From assembly GCA_917880885.1 (NCBI GenBank), contig OU862908.1, positions 55,821,819 through 55,885,818 of the forward strand: a stretch of 64,000 nt of DNA. Direction: 5' to 3'. Below are positions 54,271 to 64,000 of the stretch, piece by piece. The notes below the pieces were generated by a model. That model did no database searches, was not told the DNA's origin, and saw only the letters and a list, made by a program, of their open reading frames with translations. This DNA comes from Limnephilus marmoratus. Taxonomy: Eukaryota; Arthropoda; Insecta; Trichoptera; Limnephilidae. Each line of letters begins with the position of its first letter. Position 1 is the stretch's first letter. A program made the position numbers and the translations under genes.

Positions 54271-55204
54271 CTTGAATACTCGAAACAGATAATCCAAAAG
54301 AGAATAGATGACACTCCCCGAAGTGTAATAAACGAGTGAATTAATTAATGATAAAAGGTGTACTTGAGAAGAACATCTCTCAGGTTTTTGACTGAAATAA
54401 AAATTCTGTAAAATCCTAAAACCATAAACCTAAAAACCGAAAGCCCAAGAACCTGGACCCAAAAACATGTTGTCAAAGAAGAAAAAATTGGTTTTCGTGT
54501 GCACATCCCAGCATCGCCTCGGTGCATTGCTCAAATCGTTGAACGAAATGGCCCCAGCCGCTTCCGGCGACCAGATCTCCTCCCTCCCGTCTCTTACCCC
54601 CAGCCCCACAACACACCACACACCGGCCTCAGGCGGGAGCAGTTGGGTCCCCCGTGCGGCATACCCACAAAAAAAATAATAAAATAAAGGAGAATCCCAT
54701 AGGTTCCAAAATCTATCTCTCACTCTGATTCCTCTGTCTCCAGACCCTCGATTGAGTCTTGCTTATAGGTATTGTCTTCATTTAATTTTTTTTTTTAAAT
54801 TAAAAAAGAATTTGTGAGCCAAAATTAATAACTGCTTCATGTATGTTTTTGACTGCGACGTAGGTACATTCACGAAATAATATTGAAAGAATTCAAAAGG
54901 GAAAGAGCTTGTGATGTCACCTTCGTAAATAAACAAAATTCACTAAACCTGAAAGCAATAAATTTGTTTGACAAAAAATGGGGTTATTGAAAAATAAATA
55001 TATCTTATCTTGAGCTTCAAGTGGCGTCTGGCGTTACGCTGCTCCAATCTTATTTAGTCTGTCACTAATCACTTCACACCATAATTGTCGTTGTCCCTCG
55101 CTTCATTCTAAATACACTAATGGTTTAGGCACAGACCATTTTTGAATAATTCAAACAAAGGGATTGGATAGTTTTATAAAACACAAACTTTCAATCGATC
55201 GTAA
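54271..55204. other. Intergenic DNA with a GC-richer patch
   Basis: 54490-54670 is GC-rich and ends in an A-rich tract (54666-54690), resembling the end of a retroposed sequence; no family named. Confidence 0.35.
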
Positions 55205-55258
55205 CTTCTTTTATAAGATAGATAAATTAATTTCGCGAAATGTGGCAAATTATGTAGA

Positions 55259-56770
55259 TTGTTACGCGTGTATAAGACAAAATTCGGATTTGTAACTTTA
55301 ACAGAACAGAAGTTCATATTTAATTCTATGGGTAGTAAAACTCAGATTGATTCTATATACACGGATTTTTCAAAAGCCTTTTATAAAATTAACATCAAAC
55401 TGCTTCTGAAGAAGCTATTAAAAATCGGGATCAGTGGGGACCTTCTAAGATGGATCAAATCGTACGTCACTAACAGGAGTCAAGCAGTTAGAGCTAAGGG
55501 TTTCTCTTCACGTTTCTATAATATACCCTCAGGAATTCCACAAGGATCACACCTCGGACCTCTCCTTTTTATTTTGTATATAAATGATATAGACTCTTGC
55601 TTCAAAAACTCTAAAATCCAAATTTTTGCTGATGACATTAAAATTTACAAAAAAGTAATTAATATTAATGACAGCCTAGAATTGCAAGAGGATATCAATA
55701 GGCTTGGACTATATTGCGCGAACAACCAACTGTACCTTAATCTAGAAAAATGTAATACAATATCTTTCACCAAAAGCACTAACCCCCTAACATTCCCATA
55801 TAAAATAAACGGAGTTGAATTAAAAAGGTGTAGTGAAGTAAGGGACTTAGGAATAATAATGGACTCCGGAATGTCTTTCCGATCACACATAAATTCCATT
55901 TGTGACAGGGCCTACAAACTCCTAGGATTCATTGTAAGAGTGACTAAACCATTCAGATCACCACATGTAATCAAGATATTATATTTTTCTTTTGTTCGCT
56001 CCATACTAGAATTTGGATCAGTGATTTGGAATCGCCAATACAAAGTCAATATTGAAAGGTTAGAAAGAATCCAAAAATTTTTTTTGAAATACTTAGACTT
56101 TAAATCGTTCCGAATATCAGAACATGTAAAAAATTCCTTAGCATTCCATAAAATTACATCACTAGAAGAGAGAAGAAATACATCCGACCAGAAATTTTTA
56201 TACAAAATCATCAACAACGCTGTTGACAGCAACTATCTTCTGGAAAACATCCACTTCCACTGTCCAGTACGTAATACAAGAACAAACAAACTATTCCACA
56301 TCCCACAATCAAAAACTAACTACTCACAACATACATTTCTGAAAAGGACGTGCACAAAATATAACAATATCCTTTCAGACGCTGATATTTTCCATTTGTC
56401 CTCAGTTCAATTCACAAAATATGTAACGGAGAAGATCAAAACAGATTGTTGATCGTGAATCCTGCTGTGTGCCTTATTTTATTGTTTTTCTCTTATTATG
56501 TTGGTTTCATGTGATTTTCGTATGAATTATTATGTTGGTTTCATCTGATTTTATTATGTTGGTTTCATCTGATTTTCTGTAATCTAGTTAGGTATTATGC
56601 ATGTATAACTTCTTATATTAATGAGTTTTTTGTTTTTTCTTTAAATTCTATATTCTCAAATGTGGAAACTTCACTGGTTCATGCAAATTTGTCAAATGTA
56701 ATTATTTAATAAAATATGTACAACTGTTTGTTTCCCAAATAAAGTAAAATAAAATAAAATAAAAATAAAT
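55259..56770 (+). mobile_element. Jockey-like LINE with intact 397-codon reverse-transcriptase frame
   Basis: Open from 55259 to 56452. In order: IDSIYTDFSKAFYKIN (first catalytic Asp), SGIPQGSHLGPLLFILYIND, IQIFADDIKIYKKV (FADD box), LNLEKCNTISFTKS, LGIIMDSGMSFRSHINSICD and the C-terminal thumb FVRSILEFGSVIWN. The endonuclease and upstream part are missing (5'-truncated). 3' tail TAAAATAAAATAAAATAAAA at 56744-56768. Same family as the split fragment at 11615/17825. Confidence 0.9.
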
Positions 56771-57850
56771 CAATTCCAATTTTGAAAATGGCAATTAAAA
56801 TAATTTTCTGTTAAAAAGATTATATTATTGATAGGAACTTTATCGCTTGTCAGAATTCTTCAAACAATCAGTTCCAATTTTGAAAATGAGTTCAATAAAA
56901 CAAAATTCAGACCAGAATCACTAACGCACGCTAAAGACAACTGAAATTAGTACCTAATTGTGATAATTATTTTCTAGTTTGTAATGTCATTTTTATGTTC
57001 TCGAAGATTACGCCTTCGTAAGTAGTTCCTATGAATTTTGGAATCGATAAAAGCGGTTTGCAGTTAGTTACGTTTAGACCGATAAATAATGCAGTGTAAA
57101 TTTAAAAAAATGGCTCATACGTACATGGAACAGTCTCGGTTCAGTGATTTACAGAAGATCGGATTTTGATGGAAGGCAGGCCGATTCGGAAGTGAGCACA
57201 CATTTAGAAAAGTTCATTGCCTTTTCATACTGCGAGGATCCGCCTCGGTTCTGGTTTGTTCATGCAATAATCTCAGAAAGAATACCCACGCAAAAAAGAT
57301 ATGTTAATATCAACCGTTAGCAAATCCATCCAAATGATAATAGGTACCCAGAAAGGTATTCTCAAATATATTTTCTAATCTAACAAAGCCGCTATCGGAT
57401 CAAAAGATCGAGACATCTGCGTATGGAATACGGATATGTTCTTCTGTTTATCGTTCGGTGATCTTGTGTTTGGATGTTGAATGTTTGGTTTTGGTGTCCA
57501 GCCCACGACCCACGCATACCTACAGCTGGTAGGTAGGTTGGTAGATACCTACTCTCTCCAGTTAGTTGCCGGTGAAGTGGTGCAGTCGCTAACGACGACA
57601 TTTATATTCATGTTCATATTAACACATGTCTCATCATCCGAACGGCTTTCGAGAGGCAGTCAAAGATCTTCCGCACATGGAGCATGAAGATTTTACACCC
57701 GTGGGCAGACCGGAAAGCCAACGGACAAACAAATCATCTTTGGTATAACCTACTAGTATGAGTATGCACCAACCATTCATCATAGTGCTTGGTACATGAT
57801 TGATTAATAAGGAAATGAATATTTTCAATTTAAATGTAATATCGCGACCA
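56771..57850. other. Intergenic DNA, nothing firmly recognised
   Basis: The first 130 bp repeat part of 51700-51800 (AATTTTGAAAATGGCAATTA). 57392-57601 (-) shares residues with 46028-46495 and may be repeat-derived. Confidence 0.35.
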
Positions 57851-57859
57851 CATTTTTTT

Positions 57860-59060
57860 TTACAGTTAACCAGCTAACTAACTATCACGCATGATGACTG
57901 CAAGTTGAGTCTTGCGGAGACATCATACTACAGAGAGGGAGGATAGAACGCCATATGTTGTATGTATCTCATGTCTTTGACTTTTGATATACTAGCATAC
58001 AGAGCTCCGCGTCAAAAAGGCCCCTTTCTCTTTCATCATGATTTTGAAAAATGGTTGTTGGAAAAATAGAAGTTAAGTTGTGTTAAAAAATGTAATTGGA
58101 AGTTAAGCTGTGTTAAAAAATGTTATTGGAAAAATAGCACGTTAAGTTGTGTTAAAAAATGTTATTGGAAAAATAGCAAGTTAAGTTGTGTTAAAAAATG
58201 TACATGAATGGAAAAATAGCAAGTTAAGTTGTGTTAAAAAATGTACATGAATGGAAAAATAGCAAGTTAAGTTGTGTTAAAAAATGTACATGAATGGAAA
58301 AATAGCAAGTTAAGTTGTGTTAAAAAATTTAATTGGAAAAATAGCAAGTTAAGTTGTGTTAAAAAATGTAATTGGAAAAATAGCAAGTTAAGTTGTGTTA
58401 AAAAATGTAATTGGAAAAATAGCAAGTTAAGTTGCGTTAAAAAATGTAATTGGAAAAATAGCAAGTTTAGTTGTGTTAAAAAATGTAATTGGAAAAATAG
58501 CCAGTTAAGTTTTGTTAAAAATGTTGTGCAAGGGAACATGGCTGCAATACGGGGAGATTTAGACTTTATGAAGTATTTGTTTATGGTTTTTGTGAGTGGT
58601 TTTTATGTTTTCATCGTACTGGGCGAGGCATTTGATGGGCGCGTTTTCATGGGTGGGAATACCCGCATAAAAAGTTTCCGCGCGCGATGCAGCCGTGGTA
58701 AGGGACTTCATGTCCTGTCTCATGCTACTTACTTTATTTTATCCTTATTTGACCCTTAATTTGGGGTTTTTTACGATCACTTTCACGTCATACGTTTTTC
58801 TTGAACCTACTACTTTCTTCAACCATTCACTGTACAAATTGTTCAAATCATGAGCTTTCTTATCCTAAGCTTACACCAGCCTCCACCGTATAAGAATCTT
58901 CTAATTCATTCATACTTGGTTTTACCACACCCAATTCAGGGTCTCATTTCTACTGCATTTGGTCATCGGTCTTGCATCTGGCAAATTCATGCCTTTCCTA
59001 CAGTCATACATCACAGTCAGAACTCCGTAATGTCTTCTAGCCTAGCTTGATTTGACAACT
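57860..59060 (-). mobile_element. LINE fragment of the (GTTA)n-tailed family, interrupted by a minisatellite
   Basis: 57860-57900 is the inverted GTTAGTTAG tail of the element type at 44062. 58850-59050 is antisense to its ORF2 (shared LISTAFG / IQGLISTAF in the complementary frame). Heavily decayed. Confidence 0.55.
58040..58530. repeat. 39/43-bp minisatellite
   Basis: Eleven or so units of GGAAAAATAGCAAGTTAAGT plus TGTGTTAAAAAATGT. Most are 39 bp; three units are 43 bp with ACATGAATGG. The 39-bp units keep one frame open and repeat NWKNSKLSCVKKC (58274-58759, +), without evidence that it is a gene. Confidence 0.92.
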
Positions 59061-61619
59061 TCTACTACTTCTTTTTAATTCGTGGCATGCTGCATTTAGT
59101 CGTGTGTTAATTTATTGCCCATTTACTCTTCTGTCAATATTTTTGCTAAATACGTTTCAATTAATGTTTTTATAAGCATGGTCTGACAGCTTAAAACACC
59201 TACACAATTGTAAAGAATAAAATAAATTAACTAATCCACAAAATCCACCCAGATGGTGGAATCTGCAAGATGTTCCCAAACGTCGGCGTCGGTAAACGCA
59301 CACAGACGGGAGAGACACGCATTCCAATCCTGAAAACGACGTCCAGATGATGGCTTTATGATTTTGGTGAAATATTAAATATTTTCGCTTAGATAATAAA
59401 ATTATTTTTACAAACACGTAATAATATTTAGTCGGTCGGGCGCAGTGAATACGTTTTTGTAAGCACATCTCTACGAAGGCCGCCCCAGCCTCTGAACAGC
59501 AAAAATTATTTATAACAGCTGTCACATTTGTAAATTGGAAATGTAATTTATAAAACTTCCAGACGGTAGATAAATTTAATTACCTTCTGCTTTCTGGTGT
59601 GGATCGAGGCATGGGAAATTAAGTAATATAAATATTATCGCGAGCCAAATTCATTCATTCACTGCTGAATTTTACTATGCTTGTATTATCAAGTCAAAAA
59701 TAATTACTGAATTTTAATGGTCCGTATAAAATAATTATAATATTCTATGGGTGATTATTTAATTCAAATATGATATTTATGTAAAAGTGCCGCAAAAGAT
59801 TCCAGACGTTTTTCAATGACTTTTTGAAAATAAATAAATTTGGTTAACCACAATCAAACAATTGAAAAGGTTACAGGTTACTACATCATTTGTTTTGTCA
59901 ACTTTTTATTCTCAGCATTATTTATTATTAGCGCCGTGAAAAATCGCTGGAAATGAAAAAAATTTATAAATAATGGTTTTCTTCGGTACGCGATTTTTAA
60001 TACCTACTGTCACAAAGCAATAAATGTTCAATGAATTTATCCAATGCATATTTCTTTGTTCCTGGTATTTAGTTCTTGCCGGCAGGCTCACGTTTTGAAG
60101 GTTATTGTTATTTTGGTGACCGGACAACTCTCATGCAACTTCAACACCTCATTTGAAAAGTAATTAAAAGTGATGAAAAAATTAGGATTAGGTAAACTTG
60201 GTAAGTTAGGTTAGGCTATGGGCTATTTTTCAAAAAAAAAAAAAAAATCGCAACTTTTCAAAGGGGTTTTGAAGTGGCATGATTAATGGAACCGTTATTT
60301 TTATATCTTTTTGACGTTTATTATCGAATTTATACCTTACTTTCCATTGTGAATGTACGAGTATGTCAGTTTAGGAAAATATTGTGTACCTACTTACACA
60401 AAATATAACTAAATGGTGTGAGGGGGAGAGAGAGAGGTAAGAGAGGATGTATCAACGAATAACAAAAGTATAAAACATATTTTCATCATTGATATTATGA
60501 TATACTATATATCTCTATGATTTTCATTCAAATGTATCTAAAATAAATCTACATTTCTATAATACTGTATACACAGGATTTAAGTTGGAAATTGGTAAAT
60601 AATGCACAAAAATCATAATTTTATTGCAATTATAAATTCGGGGGGCCAACTGTCGGAGGATCAAGTGTCAGGTCACCATTGAGTATTATGTGAGGTGGTC
60701 GATAACCCGGAGGGTAGAACTGCTGTTAGCAGTTTGATTAAGAATTCGATACTCAACACTACTCACAGCGGTTACCGACTTATTCCCTTTTCAAAACAAG
60801 CTATAAAATTATTGAAAAGGTCTGTCTGTACCTTGGACAAAGTAAGGTACAGAAAGTAGACTGTACTATAAATTTTGAGATTTACGTTTAGAGTATCTCT
60901 TTTTTAAAAAAGTAGTGAGAGCCTTGTAGAAAGCAGTAAGTAGGTAGGCAGATAATTGCCACGATGCGTTTCAAGATGGCCGCCGTAATTTAAAACGTCT
61001 GGATGGTGCCTAAGGTTATCCCCGTCCTGGCTAATAGAGGGTTACCTAACACCCTAATGCCGGCCATTATAGTAAATGCGCACTTAAGCCCAAAACACAG
61101 CTACCGGTATGGGCGCCAGATTTTAAAGTGTTGGTCGAAAAAACCATAAACTATTTAAATTACGATTATTGTTATCCAAAATGTCCACCCTACGCGGGGA
61201 CAATGGCGGCCATTATTGACAAAATTATATCACAGAGACATACAAAATTATTAAACAATTATTATCAATTATCACAGAGAGAAGCATAATTTTACGATTT
61301 CACCCACTTAAAAGGCCATACAGCATATTTTCCATTTAAAAAAATTACCGTTTTTATGTTTGTTCATGCTGTGATTTAAAATGAAGAAGGAAATGGCGTA
61401 CCTGGTAGATAGTAGGTAGGTCCTCTTGCTTGACAATGTATGTATGTTAATATTGCCCATATTAGGTATTCCAGTTATAATGTCTGTCACGATTTTCACA
61501 AGAATAATAAAAAACCGGTCAGGGAAACCGCAGCCACAACAAACAAGTCCATAAAGTAGGAGAGGCCAACTCGTTGAAGCTGTGTGAAGGTATTGTATTT
61601 AATCAAAACTTATTAGTGA
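59061..61619. other. Intergenic DNA, nothing firmly recognised
   Basis: Mostly AT-rich. 60118-60150 (GGTGACCGGACAACTC, CAACTTCAACACCTC) recurs at 63556-63600, so part is repetitive. Confidence 0.35.
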
Positions 61620-61741
61620 GAGGGACGGTTCGCCCCAGTGAAAGAACATCATTCTCGATAGAAACGTTGCTTAAAATGGCTTTAGCCGTGATTAGTGACC
61701 AGATCTGAATAGGGACTTTCCTATCTTATTTCCCTCTACAC

Positions 61742-62644
61742 CAGTGGTTCCCGACCTTTTTTGACCAGGGACCACTATGACATATATTTTTTCCCACAGG
61801 GACCGCACGGGACAATAATTATAAACTGTTAATCGTATAGAACAATGAGGATCCAGCAGAAATCAGAAGGAGAATCACAGCAGCCAACAAAACATACTTC
61901 TCTTTGCTGCCAGTGTTTAAGTCATGTAGTGTCCACAGAAAAACCAAAATAACCATATATAAGACCATTGTTAGAACTGTATTGGCATATGGATGTGAGG
62001 CGCTGACACTGACGGTAAAGATGGCTGAAATGCTGGATACTTTTGAAAGAAAAGTGCTGAGAAGAATATGTGGACCCGTGAAAGAGGGTGAACAGTGGCG
62101 CATCCGGCACAATGCAGAATTGTATGATATACATATATAAGGCCCCTAGCATCTCAGCACATATGAGAATCCTCAGGCTGAGATGGACTGGGCATGTACA
62201 GAGAATGCCGGATACACGCGTCCCAAAAAGAATTTTGACTGGACACCCAGGTGGAAAGAGAAAAGTGGGAAGACCCAGACTGAGGTGGGAAGACGAAGTA
62301 AGAGGGGATGCAGCACAGCTTCTCCAGGTACCAAATTGGAAGTCAGCCGCTGAGGACAGGAGGAGTTGGAGGCGACTGTTGCAGGAGGCCAAAGCTCGAT
62401 ATGGGCTGTAGCGCCATCGAAGAAGAAGAAGAAGAAGAATCGCATAATTAAATGCGTCCTTGCAATTCTATCATTTTGCAATTCAATGTGCTCTTCTTGG
62501 ACTTCTTCAGCCACCTCTCCATCATTAATACCAAAAGGGTTGCGAATCAGCCTTTGGGTATCTTTCGATTCGGTTTTGTAGTAAATGAATAATTGTTTCG
62601 GGACCACATTTTAAAACTCGCGGACCACCGGTTGGGAATCACTG
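61742..62644 (-). mobile_element. hAT element remnant (CAGTGGTTCCC ends) containing a LINE
   Basis: Ends CAGTGGTTCCCGACC and GGTTGGGAATCACTG with exact 8-bp duplication CTCTACAC (61734-61741, 62645-62652). On the - strand 62580-62450 reads LIRNPFGINDGEVAEEVQEE and HIELQNDRIARTHL, like the ZBED/SCAND3-type hAT transposase. Most of the interior is a LINE (61840-62440). Confidence 0.87.
61840..62440 (+). mobile_element. LINE ORF2 3' end with GAA tail, copy 2
   Basis: Reads RRRITAANKTYFSLLPVFKS, TIYKTIVRTVLAYGCEALTL, FERKVLRRICGPVKEGEQWR, MRILRLRWTGHVQRMPDTRV, GKRKVGRPRLRWEDEVRGDA and RRSWRRLLQEAKARYGL, stop at 62409-62411, then GAAGAAGAAGAAGAAGAA. One frameshift near 62140; much better preserved than copy 1 at 25040. 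Confidence 0.87.
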
Positions 62645-62922
62645 CTCTACACTCTCTGCAGTCTCACAGAATACCCCGATTGGGGATGCCAAAGTCTCAG
62701 TGGCTCCGCATAGTTGGGAATTCTGAGCAGTATTCACATAATTACACGACTATACCATGATACGGGAACGAACCTAGCATGGTAGTCGAGAGAATACAAA
62801 TAAATGGTAATTCCAAATTTATTTGAAATAAAAAAGGTAATTAATCAAATCAATAGCCTGAATGGTGAAAATAGCAAAAGCGAAGAAAGTTTAAGCAGAA
62901 TATGACATCCTATAGTACAACC

Positions 62923-62975
62923 GCTGTTACAACCTGTATAGGTATAGGACTTATACCAATACAGGTTGTAACAGC
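62923..62975. repeat. Short hairpin, 24-bp arms
   Basis: GCTGTTACAACCTGTATAGG and CAATACAGGTTGTAACAGC around a short loop, with one or two mismatches. Confidence 0.7.
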
Positions 62976-63079
62976 AAATACCCGAAGGATTTTAACCAGC
63001 AATTTCTGAACATAATATTTGGAGAAAAAAACAGTAGATGTAATTTTTCTGTCCGATGATATTTTTTAAATTAAAAACA

Positions 63080-63420
63080 ACAACAAAAAAAAAACAAATT
63101 CACACGCGGTAGACCTTCAGAAAACTAAAGTAGATTAGAGAGGGGATGCTATGCACAAATATAAATACAAAATTTTGAAAATGAATTGTTTCATATATTA
63201 TTCATTCAATAATTGTAGCAATACTGATACCAATTACGTATATATTTTGTACAAATATGCTTCGTGTATTTTAATTTTATCCCCCCATTTTCAACTTTTC
63301 CACTTTCAACACTCCTTCGAAAAGTCATAAAAATTGAAAAATGGTCTACCCACTCTTGTCTACTTTAGTTTTCTGAAGGATTCACTTCTACCGCGCGTGA
63401 ATTGCACACTCCGTTTTATT
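63080..63420. mobile_element. MITE-like repeat with inverted TTCACACGCGGTAGA ends
   Basis: CACACGCGGTAGACCTTCAG and AAAACTAAAGTAGA near the left end match, inverted, CTACTTTAGTTTTCTGAAGG and TCTACCGCGCGTGAATT near the right end. A related end sits in p115 intron 3 (18520). Confidence 0.65.
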
Positions 63421-64000
63421 TTTAATTGAAATAAAATATCGGACAGCAAAATGATATCCACATTTTTTACTCCAATTATGCTCATGAATTTCCGGTAGAA
63501 AAAAGCTTTCGGAAACGTGCTGTTAAACCGTGTATATGCTCTATCTAATTATTCGGGTGACCGGATAACTCGGAATCGTGCAACTTCAACATCTCCTTTG
63601 AAAGACATTAAACACTCAGGCCTCGAACCTATTTTGTCGAAAGGTCAGAATATTTCCGCTTTGCACTAAAATCCAAATAAAGGAATATTTATAAACGCAT
63701 CCTAAAAGTAAAAACTGTTTTTGAAAGGTGATGAAATACGCTTTCAAGTTTTATCATTCAAAATAAACACATAATTTTAAAAATACAATTTTTTTTAATG
63801 CAAATATAAAAAGGTATAAAAATTACTAAAATTACTGATAACGAAAAAATATAAAAACGCGTACCATTTTTTATTAGGCAAATGTACTATAAACGTTTAT
63901 GGTTAAATCACTTTTTTATCGTTTCATATAAAAATAATCAATAAAAAATTCGCAAAAATCCATAATTTTTTTTTTTCAAATTACGGTGGGAAACTTTGGA

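Noticed and set aside
1..64000. tRNA, rRNA and snRNA genes
   Set aside because: Scanned by eye for the typical A/B boxes and conserved cores; nothing convincing. A covariance-model search would be decisive.

Overview
This window looks like a piece of an insect (arthropod) nuclear genome. It is AT-rich, has spliced genes with kilobase introns, and is crowded with nested transposable elements. The order cannot be fixed from sequence alone; a hemipteran-like insect would fit the transposon load, but that is a guess. I see no bacterial, organellar or viral gene and no rRNA or tRNA.

Three conserved genes are recognised. (1) A Vti1a-type SNARE lies on the + strand at 169-8657. Its four last coding exons are intact and the 5' end is outside the window. 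(2) A complete p115/Uso1 vesicle-tethering factor lies on the - strand at 21497-9743, with six coding exons encoding about 828 residues. It is convergent with Vti1a, and the stop codons are about 1.1 kb apart. Both proteins act in ER-Golgi/Golgi membrane traffic. (3) A thickveins/BMPR1-type TGF-beta family type I receptor lies on the - strand at 29279-27599. It has one ectodomain exon and one exon for the juxtamembrane, transmembrane, GS and kinase regions; the signal-peptide exon was not found. A GC-rich block at 31840-32045 is a possible 5' exon/promoter for it. An orphan + strand exon with a hydrophobic segment (25959-26136) and a possible 5' exon (39550-39789) remain unassigned.

The rest is mobile DNA, much of it with visible ends and target-site duplications (TSDs). 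0-9 kb (Vti1a introns): a dead mariner, a hAT element whose end lies 22 nt before an exon, long hairpins and LINE tails. 11.6-17.9 kb (p115 intron 4): a roughly 6-kb nested insertion that splits a jockey-like LINE. It contains a large foldback and later piggyBac-like, hAT and other inserts, which can be dated because the opposite foldback arm is an empty site. 20-25 kb: Harbinger-type elements and MITEs. 32-38 kb: dispersed repeats, an 8-bp-TSD foldback and a Helitron. 40-49 kb: three LINEs, a second Helitron, and a 1.2-kb foldback with CACAGTG ends and a CGCCG target duplication (Transib-like). 52-54.3 kb: a duplicated polypurine/polypyrimidine minisatellite. 55-59 kb: a LINE with an open 397-codon reverse transcriptase frame and a 39-bp minisatellite. 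61.7-62.6 kb: a hAT remnant that contains a LINE.

No new cellular system was found. The most interesting material is the Transib-like foldback, the layered nest in p115 intron 4, and a possible alternative 3' end of p115.
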